64,000 bases of DNA from Haloarcula amylolytica JCM 13557 (GTDB lineage Archaea > Halobacteriota > Halobacteria > Halobacteriales > Haloarculaceae), in NCBI RefSeq assembly GCF_000336615.1, contig NZ_AOLW01000016.1:1-64000 (forward strand). Reading direction: 5' to 3'. A model generated the notes under the pieces. It saw only the letters and a program-made list of their open reading frames with translations, had not been told where the DNA came from and did not search any database. The first letter of the stretch is position 1. Every line of letters starts with the position of its first letter. The translations under genes and the position numbers were made by a program. This document shows, one piece after another, positions 14,049-23,967 of the stretch.

Positions 14049-14795
14049 TCAGTTCTCGTCAAGTACGACCGGGACGCCGCGTTTCGCGACGTCTTCGGCG
14101 AACGCACCGGAATCTGCCTCCAGTGACTCGAACGTGTTGTAGTGCATCGGCAACACGAGGTCCGGGTCCATCTCCTCGGCCAGGTCGGCGGCCTCGTGGC
14201 GGTTCATCGTGTAGTTCTTGGCGATAGTGGGGACGAACAGCGACACGTCGAGTTCGGCGTGGCCGTCCAGCACGTCGGTGTCGCCGGGCCAGAACGCGCG
14301 GGTGTCGTCCAGCGAGACGAGGAAGCCACAGCCGATACCCTTCGGGTGGATGGGGCTGCCGTCGTCTTTCACGTTCCGGCCGTCCTCGTGGTTGTACGCC
14401 GGCATGGTCCAGATGGGCACGTCGTCGACTAACACGTCGGCCTCCATCCCTACTTTGCGGACCTCGTAATCGAGGTCGGCGAGGCGGTCGAGGTCGCGGT
14501 CGGTCGCGTGGACGTTGATACCCTCGAATGCGACGACGGTGGCGTCCTCGCCCGCGACGCGGCGGATGCCGTCGGGGTCGTAGTGGTGGATGTGGGTCAC
14601 ACAGACGATATCCCCGTCTTTGGGGGCGTAGTCCTGCGTCGGTGGGTGGCCGATACCGGGCGTGTCCGGTTCCCACTCGCCGGTCAGGACGCCGTACCGA
14701 CCGGGGTCAAAGTAGACGACCGTCTCCTCGCCTTCCAGCCGCAGCGTCGCGTAGCCGAGCCACTCCGCGGTGATGCCGTCGTGTCTGACTGTCAT
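14049..14795 (-). CDS. metallo-beta-lactamase-fold hydrolase (UlaG/UPF0173-like)
   Basis: A 248-residue protein from the ATG at 14795. The N-terminus ITAEWLGYATLRLEGEE followed by VVYFDPGRYG is the start of an UlaG/UPF0173-type MBL fold. The metal motif is H68-I-H70-H-Y-D73 rather than the standard HxHxDH, so the Asp-His pair is replaced by Tyr-Asp. Other likely ligands are His in PAYNHEDG, the Asp of FWPGDTDVLDG and His in LPMHYNTFE. Such proteins are Zn-dependent hydrolases of unknown substrate. It reads in the same direction as, and 65 bp downstream of, the DNA ligase gene. Confidence 0.75.
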   Translation of the reverse strand: MTVRHDGITAEWLGYATLRLEGEETVVYFDPGRYGVLTGEWEPDTPGIGHPPTQDYAPKDGDIVCVTHIHHYDPDGIRRVAGEDATVVAFEGINVHATDRDLDRLADLDYEVRKVGMEADVLVDDVPIWTMPAYNHEDGRNVKDDGSPIHPKGIGCGFLVSLDDTRAFWPGDTDVLDGHAELDVSLFVPTIAKNYTMNRHEAADLAEEMDPDLVLPMHYNTFESLEADSGAFAEDVAKRGVPVVLDEN

Positions 14796-14859
14796 GTACG
14801 GTCGTTCTCGGAGACGGCCATTACGCGTGTCGGTCCGTCGCGGACCAGCACCGGCGGCG

Positions 14860-16524
14860 TTACTGTGACGCCGCCAGCCGCTCGACGCGCCCCAGCGAGT
14901 CGGCGCTGTCAGGCGTCTTGTCCTCGCGGACGGAGAGGAACCGCGGGAACCGGAGCGCATAGCCCGAATCGTAGGACTGGGAGGCCTGAATCTCCTCGTA
15001 GCCGACCTCGAACACGATTGCTGGGTCGAGCACCACGTCGCGGCCGTCCTCGCTCCGGATGTGCGGTTCGAAGCGCTCGGTGAGGTCGTCCAGTTCCTCG
15101 TCGGTGATACCCGTGGCAACGTTACCGACGGTGGCGTAACCGTCGTCGGTCCGCACGGAGAGTTCGAACGAGCCAAGGACGTTCGCCCGGCGGCCCTCGC
15201 CCCACTCCGCGCCGGTGACAACACAATCCAGCGTCTCCACGTCGGGCTTGCGCTTGCGCCAGTGCTTGCCCCGCTTTCCGGGCGAATACGCCGCTGTCGG
15301 GTCTTTCAGCATGATTCCCTCCTGTCCGGCGGCGAGGGCTTCTGCCTCCAGGTCCGCGATCTCGTCGGGGTCGTCGGACAGCCACATCTGTGAGACGACA
15401 TCTCTCCCGGCAGGGAAGAGCGATTCGAGGCGGTCGTGGCGCGTCTCCAGCGGGGCATCGAGCAGGTCCTCGCCGTCGGCGTGCAGGCAGTCGAACGCGT
15501 GCAGGCGGACGGCCACGTCCTCGCGGGCCGCGGCCACGTCGTGCTTCCGGCGGAAGCGCCGCAGCACCTCCTGGAACGGGAGCGGGTCGCCGTCCGCGGC
15601 GACCGCGACCACCTCGCCGTCGAGAATCGCCGGCGCGTCCAGCGTCGACTCGACAGTGTCGACGACTTCCGGAAGCGGGTCCGTGACTTCCTCCATGTTC
15701 CGGGAGAACAGCCGGGCGTCCTCGCCGTCGAAGTGGATCTGTACGCGAGCACCGTCGTACTTCCACTCGACCGCGGCGCGGTCCCAGTCGTCCAGTGCGC
15801 CGGCGACTGTGCCCGCCTGCGCCAGCATCGCCTGCACGGGCCGACCGATTTCGAGCGTGATAGTGGCCAGTCCGGACTCGCCCTCGTCGCGGGCCACTTC
15901 GGCGACCATGCCGTAGTCGTTCGACACCTGCACGGCCCGTTCGACGGCCGCGACCGGCACGTCGAAGGCCGCCGCGACGGCGTCCCGGACCGTCCCCTCG
16001 CCGACGCCGATGCGCATCTCCGAGAGGACGAGCCGTGCGAGGTAGCTGGCTTCGGCCGGCGAACACCGCGAGAACAGGCCAAAAAGGATGTCGACTTTCG
16101 TCCCCTGGCTCCCGCTGCCGTCGACGGCCGCCAGGTCCCGGAGCGTCTCGTCGAGTTCGGCGACGGTCAGTGCGTCGCTCCCGCTCCCGCCTGCTCCGAA
16201 CGCGGCGAGTCCCCGCTGGCCGCCGAGGTCGTAGCTGGCCGCGACAGCCCCTATTTCGCCCATGTCGGCGAGGCGCTGCTCTACGTCGTCAGCGCTGACA
16301 TTCTGGCCGGCCGCCCGGGCAATCGCCTCGTAGCAGAGCCGCGGCCCGATATCGAGCGTGCGGGACTCGTAGGCCGGAAACACCCGTCCCTGGACGAAGC
16401 GGGTGAGCGTTGGCAGGTCCGGCCTCGCATCTGTGAACAGGTCGGTCACTGCCTCAGCTATCGCGGTGTCGGCGCTCTCGGCTTCGATTGTTTCGGCCCG
16501 GTCGGCGAAGGCGGCGAACTCCAT
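14860..16524 (-). CDS. ligA: ATP-dependent DNA ligase
   Basis: A 554-residue archaeal replicative-type DNA ligase that seals nicks during Okazaki fragment joining and repair. The N-terminal DNA-binding domain spans about 1-215. The adenylation motif I is EWKYDGAR with lysine 255 as the AMP acceptor. Later motifs are visible as ARLFSRNMEEVTDPLPE (III region), ILDGEVVA (IIIa), EGIMLKDP (IV), and GKHWRKRKPD (V), followed by the OB-fold with GSFELSV. The length matches archaeal LigA (about 550-600). It may be co-transcribed with the downstream MBL-fold gene, 64 bp away. Confidence 0.95.
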   Translation of the reverse strand: MEFAAFADRAETIEAESADTAIAEAVTDLFTDARPDLPTLTRFVQGRVFPAYESRTLDIGPRLCYEAIARAAGQNVSADDVEQRLADMGEIGAVAASYDLGGQRGLAAFGAGGSGSDALTVAELDETLRDLAAVDGSGSQGTKVDILFGLFSRCSPAEASYLARLVLSEMRIGVGEGTVRDAVAAAFDVPVAAVERAVQVSNDYGMVAEVARDEGESGLATITLEIGRPVQAMLAQAGTVAGALDDWDRAAVEWKYDGARVQIHFDGEDARLFSRNMEEVTDPLPEVVDTVESTLDAPAILDGEVVAVAADGDPLPFQEVLRRFRRKHDVAAAREDVAVRLHAFDCLHADGEDLLDAPLETRHDRLESLFPAGRDVVSQMWLSDDPDEIADLEAEALAAGQEGIMLKDPTAAYSPGKRGKHWRKRKPDVETLDCVVTGAEWGEGRRANVLGSFELSVRTDDGYATVGNVATGITDEELDDLTERFEPHIRSEDGRDVVLDPAIVFEVGYEEIQASQSYDSGYALRFPRFLSVREDKTPDSADSLGRVERLAASQ

Positions 16525-16562
16525 CAGCGCCTCCTACCCGATTGGGCACCGTAAATCCAGCG

Positions 16563-19010
16563 TCACTCGACCGTGTGTTCGACGGTGACGTTCTCGCCGG
16601 CCGTCGACGACGAGTATGGTCGGTCCGGCGATCCCGAATTGTCGCCGAAGGGGTAGTCGAGTTGCTGGTTCCCGTTGGTGTCCTGATGGGCGACGAGCAC
16701 GAGTGACTGCCCGGTCGACGGCGGTCTGTCAAGCGTTATCTGTACGTCGCTGTGGGACCCCGAAGAGAGGTACTCGGAGGTCCCGAGCACCCGGCCGTCT
16801 TCCTCGAACTCGCGGACAACGATGAACCCTCCCTCTGACAGCGACGCCGATTCGACCGTTATCTGGTCGCCGGAAACAGCGGGGCTGGTGACCGTCATCG
16901 ACGCGACCGGTGAGGACAGCAGGATGAACGCGACGTACGCCACACCCAGCAAAATTGCGGCGTGTTTCGCGCCGTCCTTGAGCGTTCCCTCACCGAGTTG
17001 GCCGCCAATGAAGCCTGTGAGGACGGCCTGAATGAGGGCGGTGTGGAAGAACACGAGCGTGTACGCGGCTTTGTCCACGCGCCCGAAGCGGGCGAACTGG
17101 TCGACGTTGACGCCCAGTCGGTTCGACTCCCCGGCCGGCGTCGGCACGCTGGAGGGCAAACTCGGGACGAGCACCTCCTGGACAGCGACGATAATGACCA
17201 GAAACACCAGGAAGGCGACGTAGATGACGACGAGGTAGGTGAGCATCTGCTGGCGTCGCCGGCGCTTCAGCCGGAGGTCCGCCCGCGACTGGGTGGCCGC
17301 GATGCGGAACACCGGCCCGAGCTGGCCCGAGGCGTGCATCGCGTGGGTCAGCAGCGTCACGATCCGCGTGACGGCCGTGGTCTGGACCCGGCGGCCGAAC
17401 CGGACGAGCGCGTCGTCGACGTTCGCACCCATCCTGATGTCGGCCCAGATGCGGTGCATCTCCTGGGTGAGCACACCGATGTCACTGCCGCGGACCCGGC
17501 GGAGGCTCTCCACGACGGTCATCCCGGCCTCGTTCAGGCTTGCCAGCCGTTCGAGCAGGTCCGGCGTCGCGTCCTCAATGCGGGATAGCCGCTGGGTGTA
17601 AATGAACCGCACCAGCGCGAACGGCCCCAGAATCAGCAGCACTGACTGGATGACGAGGTCGTCGAGGAGACGGACGTTGACCGTCGACGCCTGAAACGCT
17701 GTCGGGGCGCGGACGAGCAGCAGCACCACGGCGATTGGCACGGCGAGGTAGAGGACGTACACGGGGTTCCAGACCAGCGACTGAATCGGGGAGCTGAGCA
17801 GCTCCCGCAGCGACTTGACGCGGTCGTAGAACCGGAGTCGGAGCCAGTTCGCCTCGTCGGCCGGGACGACGCCGCCGTCGGGCAGGCCGAGACGGCCGGC
17901 CCTCAGGCTGGGTTTCCCCAGCGTCGCCGTCTCGTACTTGTTCAGGATAGTCGTCGTCCCGCCGTTCCCGATGCCCAGCGACTGGAGCTTGCTATCGAGA
18001 TACACCATGAACCCGACATTGGCCAGCGGGATGACGAGATACGCCATCAACTGCAACAGCCAGAGCGTGTCCGTCGTCGTCAGGCCGAAGACGAGCAGAA
18101 TCGTCATCAGGAAGAGCACGGCGGCGACGAATACGGTGACGTACGCCTCGGCGACGGTGGCCAGCCGTTCGAGCAAGTCCTCCTGACGCTCGGCGGCCTC
18201 TTCCTGATGGCGCTCGTACTGCTCGCGGAGGAACGGGGCCAGCGACTGGCCGCTCTGGAGGACGCTGGAGAGGTTCTCGGTGAAGGTCTTGAACTGCTCA
18301 CTGGGTGTCCGCCGGGAGACGTGTTCGAGCGCCGAGATCATGTCCCGGCCGAACAGGTCCATCTCCCTGACGGCGACGCCGACCTCCTTCGCCGTGTCGC
18401 CGTAGATTTCCTGATTGCGGGCCAGCACACGCATCACGTCCGGGAAGGACATCCCACCGCGGGACAGCGCGTACATGAAGGCGATAGTGCGGGCCATCCC
18501 CTCGTCGATGTTCCGACTCCGCACGTCCGCCTGATTCTTGAGCCGCTCCCAGCGGTAGAGGTACGTGAGTCCGGCCGTCGCTGCGCCCGATAGCACACCG
18601 CCGCCGATGAGTATGTAGAGGGTCTGAGTCGGTGTCAGGACGAGTTCGAACGTTCGCAGGCCGAAGGCGTTCACCATCGTCGAGGGAAGCCCCTGTGCGA
18701 GGTTCACCAGCACCGGCAGCACCAACAGAAAGCCGCCGATGGCGTACGCGCCGGTGATAGCGCCGGCGACGGCCCCTACACAGGCGTACACCAGCGTTCT
18801 GGCGGCGTACCCGCGATAGGTCTCGTCGATGTAGGCGGCTTCGAGCTGTCGTTCGCGTTTGGGCGATTCGCCCACGTACCGACCGAAGAGCCGTCGGGAC
18901 AGCCGCGTGACGTTGCGGTCGAAGCGCTCGTTGACGGAGCTGTAGCCGATAAGCCCGAGAATCCCGACGACGACGGCGAGCGGAGCCAGACCGAGCGGGT
19001 TCAGCGCCAT
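16563..19010 (-). CDS. type II/IV pilus secretion membrane platform protein (TadC/GspF family) with C-terminal exodomain
   Basis: An 815-residue polytopic protein. Two copies of the GspF/TadC cytoplasmic domain are present: one around residues 165-290 (ARTIAFMYALSRGGMSFPDVMRVLARNQEIYG) and one around 480-570 (LLERLASLNEAGMTVVESLRRVRG), each followed by transmembrane helices. The doubled arrangement is usual for archaeal PilC-like platforms. Unusually, after the last helix (about 690-705) there is about 110 residues of soluble beta-rich, Ser/Asp-rich sequence. It contains VTSPAVSGDQITVESASLSEGGFIVV and LVLVAHQDTNGNQQLDYP, resembling domains of haloarchaeal surface proteins, so it would face outside. 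One base separates it from the ATPase gene upstream. The pair forms the core of a pilus or secretion machine; the pilins are not in this window. Confidence 0.88.
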   Translation of the reverse strand: MALNPLGLAPLAVVVGILGLIGYSSVNERFDRNVTRLSRRLFGRYVGESPKRERQLEAAYIDETYRGYAARTLVYACVGAVAGAITGAYAIGGFLLVLPVLVNLAQGLPSTMVNAFGLRTFELVLTPTQTLYILIGGGVLSGAATAGLTYLYRWERLKNQADVRSRNIDEGMARTIAFMYALSRGGMSFPDVMRVLARNQEIYGDTAKEVGVAVREMDLFGRDMISALEHVSRRTPSEQFKTFTENLSSVLQSGQSLAPFLREQYERHQEEAAERQEDLLERLATVAEAYVTVFVAAVLFLMTILLVFGLTTTDTLWLLQLMAYLVIPLANVGFMVYLDSKLQSLGIGNGGTTTILNKYETATLGKPSLRAGRLGLPDGGVVPADEANWLRLRFYDRVKSLRELLSSPIQSLVWNPVYVLYLAVPIAVVLLLVRAPTAFQASTVNVRLLDDLVIQSVLLILGPFALVRFIYTQRLSRIEDATPDLLERLASLNEAGMTVVESLRRVRGSDIGVLTQEMHRIWADIRMGANVDDALVRFGRRVQTTAVTRIVTLLTHAMHASGQLGPVFRIAATQSRADLRLKRRRRQQMLTYLVVIYVAFLVFLVIIVAVQEVLVPSLPSSVPTPAGESNRLGVNVDQFARFGRVDKAAYTLVFFHTALIQAVLTGFIGGQLGEGTLKDGAKHAAILLGVAYVAFILLSSPVASMTVTSPAVSGDQITVESASLSEGGFIVVREFEEDGRVLGTSEYLSSGSHSDVQITLDRPPSTGQSLVLVAHQDTNGNQQLDYPFGDNSGSPDRPYSSSTAGENVTVEHTVE

Positions 19011-19011
19011 G

Positions 19012-20631
19012 TCAGGCTATCGCATCGTCGATGTTCGCCATGACCTGTTGCTTGTCCGCGTAGTACTTGTTGACCATCGCCGTGAACTTCCGGTAGTCGG
19101 TGATGCCTTCGGACTGGAGATAGCGGAGGAACCGCTGGCGGTTTCGGAGTTCGGTCAGCAGCTCCGACTGCGTCCAGCCGCGTTCCTCGCGGATTTCGTC
19201 CAGTAGCTCGCTGTTGTTCTCGGAGAAGCGGTCCTCGGTGGCCCGCCAGTTGTACGTCGTCGAGTAGTCCAGTTCGCCGGTCCGCTGGTCGATGCCCTCG
19301 ATCTCGGCGAGCGTTTTCGCACGGCGGACGCGCTCGTCACCGGAGCGGGCCAGCACCTGCACACAGAGGATGTCGAGGCTCTGGACCATCGGCCGCGGGA
19401 CGTTGATCGGCTCGTTCTCAAGCCGGTTGATGACGGTCTGGACCGAGTCCGCGTGCATCGTTGAGAACGTCGTGTGACCGGTGTTCATCGCCTGGAACAG
19501 CGTAATCGCCTCCTCGCCGCGGACCTCGCCGACGATGATGTACTCGGGGCGGTGCCGGAGCGCGGACCGCAGCAGGTCGTACATCGTGATGTCCGAATCG
19601 TCCAACCGCTCGCGGGTGACCGAGGAGAGCCAGTTGTCGTGGTACAGGGACAGCTCGCGGGTGTCCTCGATTGAGAGCACCTTCGACCGGGGCGGGAGGA
19701 ACATCGCCAGCGCGTTCATCGACGTGGTCTTACCGGCGGCGGTCCCGCCGGCGAAGATGAGCGACTTGTTGGACTCGATAGCCAGCCAGAGGTAAGCGAG
19801 CATCTCGACGGAGAACGTGCCGTACTCCAGCAGTTCAATCGGCGTGAACGGTTCGTCGGCGTATTTCCGGATGGTGAACGCGGAGCCGCGCGGGGTCACT
19901 TCCTCGCCGAGCGCCAGTTCGATACGCGAGCCGTCCGGGAGCGTCGTCGAGACGACGGGGTCCGAGACGGAGACGTGCCGACCCGAGCGCTGGGCCAGTT
20001 GGATGACGAAGTCGTTCAGTTCGTCGGCGTCGTAGACGATGTTCGTCTCGATGTCCGTGTACCCGTCGTGGTAGACGAAGATGGGGAGGTTCGCCCCGTC
20101 ACAGGAGATGTCCTCGATGTCCGGGTCGTGCATCAGGGGGTCGATGTGGCCGTAGCCCTGGAAGGAGCGATGCAAGTAGTAAAACAGCCGGTAGAACGTC
20201 TCCGGTTCGATGACGACGCCGTACTCCTCTAGCCTGGCTTCGAGTTCCTCGGCGAGAACGCGCTCCGGGTCGCTGTCGACGTCGTCGCGGTAGATGAGCG
20301 GGATGCGGATGTCCTCGAACAGGCGGTCGAGCAGTTCCCGCTCGATGTTGGTCAGTGACGGCTCAACAACGTGGTACAGGTGTTCGTCACGCTCCGGGTC
20401 GTGATTGATGGAGGCGAAGGCGAAGGGCGCGTTCAGCCAGTAGCGGTCGACCTCGTTGTAGCCGTCCAGGCCGTCGAACTCGACCAGTGACCCGTGGCGG
20501 CTGGGGTCGTAGTTCGCCGTCGGGACCGCTGACCCGCTCAGCACCGTTGCGGTCCGCGAGAGCCACGACTGGATGTGGCCGAGCGGGTCCGAAACGAAGT
20601 CACCGGGGTCGGGAGATTCTGGGTTCGACAT
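19012..20631 (-). CDS. type II/IV secretion system ATPase (PilB/TadA/VirB11 family)
   Basis: A 539-residue hexameric ATPase that powers archaeal type IV pilus-like assembly. Walker A is GGTAAGKTT (about 295-303). The Asp box shows as LSIEDTRELSLYHDNW, Walker B as YIIVGEVRGEEAITLFQAMNTGH (with Glu in GEVRGEE), and the His box as HTTFSTMHADS. The N-terminal domain (about 40-200) is of the archaeal type with DPLMHDPDIEDISCDG. The gene is upstream of its membrane partner with a 1-base gap. A leader of about 36 nt is suggested by a T/A-rich box on the minus strand at about 20692-20700; a perfect hairpin lies in that leader. Confidence 0.92.
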   Translation of the reverse strand: MSNPESPDPGDFVSDPLGHIQSWLSRTATVLSGSAVPTANYDPSRHGSLVEFDGLDGYNEVDRYWLNAPFAFASINHDPERDEHLYHVVEPSLTNIERELLDRLFEDIRIPLIYRDDVDSDPERVLAEELEARLEEYGVVIEPETFYRLFYYLHRSFQGYGHIDPLMHDPDIEDISCDGANLPIFVYHDGYTDIETNIVYDADELNDFVIQLAQRSGRHVSVSDPVVSTTLPDGSRIELALGEEVTPRGSAFTIRKYADEPFTPIELLEYGTFSVEMLAYLWLAIESNKSLIFAGGTAAGKTTSMNALAMFLPPRSKVLSIEDTRELSLYHDNWLSSVTRERLDDSDITMYDLLRSALRHRPEYIIVGEVRGEEAITLFQAMNTGHTTFSTMHADSVQTVINRLENEPINVPRPMVQSLDILCVQVLARSGDERVRRAKTLAEIEGIDQRTGELDYSTTYNWRATEDRFSENNSELLDEIREERGWTQSELLTELRNRQRFLRYLQSEGITDYRKFTAMVNKYYADKQQVMANIDDAIA

Positions 20632-20644
20632 CGTGGTTCGGTGG

Positions 20645-20661
20645 GGAGCACACGGTGCTCC
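20645..20661 (-). promoter_or_regulatory. hairpin in the leader of the pilus-ATPase operon
   Basis: GGAGCAC-ACG-GTGCTCC is a perfect inverted repeat with 7-bp arms, 14 bp before the ATPase start codon. A TATA-like GAATTTAAG on the minus strand near 20692-20700 would place the transcription start just upstream of it. It could therefore be an RNA hairpin near the ribosome-binding region, or a DNA operator. The role is inferred from location. Confidence 0.4.
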
Positions 20662-20763
20662 GCGGAATATACCTCTGCTATCGTATCCACCTACTTAAAT
20701 TCGCTCGCCAAATTATCAGGAGTATAATCGCCAGCGGTCGGACGAACGGGACGGCACTGCCCG

Positions 20764-21264
20764 TCAGGCTCGGTCGACGGTCAACAGGAGATAGGCGAAC
20801 ACGAGTGCGACAAGTGACCCGATGGGGACGGTGATGCCGGGAAAGGCCGTGATGAACAGCCCGCTGGCCGCAAGCGTAAGAACGCCGACGAGTCCGAGCA
20901 AGCCGCCAAACAGGCGAACCGGGTCCACGGGGAAGGTAGCTTCAACACGGTCCTCAGCGGCGTAGTAGTAGAGACTGAGTCCGAGCGGGAACAGGAAGAC
21001 GGCCAGGGCCGCGAACCCGAGGGTCCCGGCGAGCGCAAGCGGGTCCGACTCCTGGAACGCGGCGACCTGCCAGGCCCAGAGAAACGGCCGCTCTCCGGGG
21101 AGCGTCGCACCGAAGATGAACTGGAACCGAAAGGGGAGAAACCGGAGCCCGATGACAGTAACCCCATCAATCTCGAACAGCGACACCGACCACGGGGACA
21201 ACCCCACGAGCCACGTCGCAAGCACCGCGAACTCGCCCGCGTACTCTGATTTCACCCATGCCAT
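20764..21264 (-). CDS. hypothetical haloarchaeal membrane protein, about four helices
   Basis: A 166-residue protein from the ATG at 21264. After a short amphipathic start (MAWVKSEYAGEFAVLATWLVG) it has hydrophobic spans at about 12-30, 76-95, 110-130 and 138-160. The central part is rich in aromatic residues (FLPFRFQFIFGATLPGERPFLWAWQVAAF). The fold is probably an integral membrane protein of unknown function; I recognise no motif. The frame is open further upstream but into sequence of poor coding character, so the internal ATG is chosen. Confidence 0.6.
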   Translation of the reverse strand: MAWVKSEYAGEFAVLATWLVGLSPWSVSLFEIDGVTVIGLRFLPFRFQFIFGATLPGERPFLWAWQVAAFQESDPLALAGTLGFAALAVFLFPLGLSLYYYAAEDRVEATFPVDPVRLFGGLLGLVGVLTLAASGLFITAFPGITVPIGSLVALVFAYLLLTVDRA

Positions 21265-21366
21265 ACTACTGTCAGAGGGTGGGCCGGTCCGGTAAAAGCT
21301 ACCGATACCGACAGTCGGTGCGCCGTTACGTTCATTTGGCCGGGCCACGTACCGGTAAACACCGGA

Positions 21367-21792
21367 ATGAGGCGTGATTACTTCACCGTCGACATCCAGG
21401 CTTCGGCCACCGACAACGACGACCCGACGATCGCGATCGTATACGATGGGCCGACAGGAGAGCTCCGCGAGCGCCTCACCAAAGTAGACGGCGGTACACT
21501 CGATGGCGAGGATATCGACGTGACCTTCCGCCGACAACCCGAAAGCGACGGCGTGCTCTCGCTGACGAACCGCCTCACCGGCGAGTACGTCTTCGAGGCA
21601 ACAGCACCGACAGCGGACATCGACGCGCTCGTGTCCGCGGCGGACGCCCAAGAAGACCCACAGTTTACAGTCCGTCTCACCGACGGCGACGGCGAGTCAC
21701 GGACCTACGAGCTGGGGACGCTACTCGTCTACGACCCCGACGGGAGCCTCCTGCGCGGGCAGAGCCTGATTCCCGGCGGCGTCGAGCTGTAG
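21367..21792 (+). CDS. uncharacterised haloarchaeal protein (possibly DUF5793)
   Basis: A 141-residue soluble acidic protein beginning MRRDYFTVDIQ. Alternating hydrophobic stretches (IAIVYDG, DIDVTFRRQ, GVLSLTNRLTGEYVFEA, FTVRLTDGDG, YELGTLLVYDPDG) suggest an all-beta fold. The start resembles a small haloarchaea-specific family annotated DUF5793; this is from memory and unverified. No catalytic residues or metal motif stand out. It is convergent with the sirtuin gene. Confidence 0.6.
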   Translation: MRRDYFTVDIQASATDNDDPTIAIVYDGPTGELRERLTKVDGGTLDGEDIDVTFRRQPESDGVLSLTNRLTGEYVFEATAPTADIDALVSAADAQEDPQFTVRLTDGDGESRTYELGTLLVYDPDGSLLRGQSLIPGGVEL

Positions 21793-21807
21793 ACCGCCTC
21801 CGCGCTG

Positions 21808-22590
21808 TTACACCCGTTCGACAATCGCCGGAAGGACATGCGTGACATCCGCACGAAGGACGTGCGCCGCACTCGCGTCACGCGGCGTCTCCTCGTAGTT
21901 TATCACGACCAGCGTGCTGCCCGCCTCTGCAGCGATTTTCGGAAGCAATGACGCGGGCTGTACCGACAGCGACGACCCCACGGCCAGAAACACGTCGCTG
22001 TCTCGGGCGAGACGCTGTGCTTCGTCCATCGCCACGTCGGGCATGGCTTCGCCGAACAGCACGACGTCCGGGCGGTAGACGCCGCCGCAGTCACAGCGCG
22101 GCGGCAGGTCGCTCTCTGTGGCGGCCCGCTCGAACACCGCGTCGGCGTCTCGACGGTGACCGCAGTCGTCACAGACCACGCGCCGGTGGGTTCCGTGCAG
22201 TTCGATGACCCGGTCTGTGCCGGCGGCGTCGTGCAGTCCGTCGATGTTCTGCGTGAGCACGGCGTCGAGATGGCCCGCTGATTCGAGCCCCGCCAGCGCC
22301 TCGTGGGCGGCGTTGGGTTCGGGGTCTACATCGCCGTAGATAGACTCCCGAAGCGATATTCGGTCCGCCCAGAAGCCTGCCGGGTCGGCGTCGAGTCGCC
22401 GGCGGTGGAAGTCCGCCGGGTCGTGGCGCTCCCAGATACCGTCGTCGCCGCGAAAGGAGGGGATGCCCGACGCCGTCGAGACGCCCGCGCCGGTGAGGGC
22501 GACGCCAGTTTCGGCGGTGCGAAGCGCCTCGGCCACAGCATCCAGCGTCTCGTCGTCGACGTCGTCGGTCCCGTGCCTGTCGTCGGCCAT
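21808..22590 (-). CDS. sir2: Sir2-family NAD-dependent protein deacylase
   Basis: A 260-residue sirtuin, which removes acyl groups from lysines using NAD+. The GAGVSTASGIPSFRG motif (35-48) binds NAD; TQNIDGLH (113-120) and H132 in ELHGTH form the active site. The zinc ribbon has C140-x2-C143 and C166-x-C168; the second pair is CxC rather than the usual CxxC. GSSLSVQPASLLP and VINYEETPRDASA complete the Rossmann domain. The length is typical for a single-domain sirtuin. In archaea the best known target is the chromatin protein Alba; haloarchaeal targets are less clear. Confidence 0.92.
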   Translation of the reverse strand: MADDRHGTDDVDDETLDAVAEALRTAETGVALTGAGVSTASGIPSFRGDDGIWERHDPADFHRRRLDADPAGFWADRISLRESIYGDVDPEPNAAHEALAGLESAGHLDAVLTQNIDGLHDAAGTDRVIELHGTHRRVVCDDCGHRRDADAVFERAATESDLPPRCDCGGVYRPDVVLFGEAMPDVAMDEAQRLARDSDVFLAVGSSLSVQPASLLPKIAAEAGSTLVVINYEETPRDASAAHVLRADVTHVLPAIVERV

Positions 22591-22785
22591 ACGCTCGCTT
22601 CGCAGTGTGGCGCTGTGGGTCTATCGGATGTGACTCGGACAGTGAAGTCAGTTGTTGACGCCGCTTTGACGTCCCGACCCCCACGAACCAATCGTATCAC
22701 GCCGCAGTGGGCCCCTGAATCGCTATCCCCACCCACAGAAAACTGGGGCGGATTCCGCGTGGTCGCAGGAAGAGAAACGGACGGA

Positions 22786-22792
22786 TTTAAAT
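22786..22792 (+). promoter_or_regulatory. TATA box of sucCD
   Basis: TTTAAAT lies 27-33 bp upstream of the sucC ATG, the classic spacing for a haloarchaeal leaderless transcript. The rest of the 228-bp gap between the sirtuin and sucC shows no other clear element. Confidence 0.6.
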
Positions 22793-22818
22793 CGCCACCG
22801 CTCGGCTTTCTGCATGAC

Positions 22819-23963
<1,145 letters not shown>

Positions 23964-23967
<4 letters not shown>

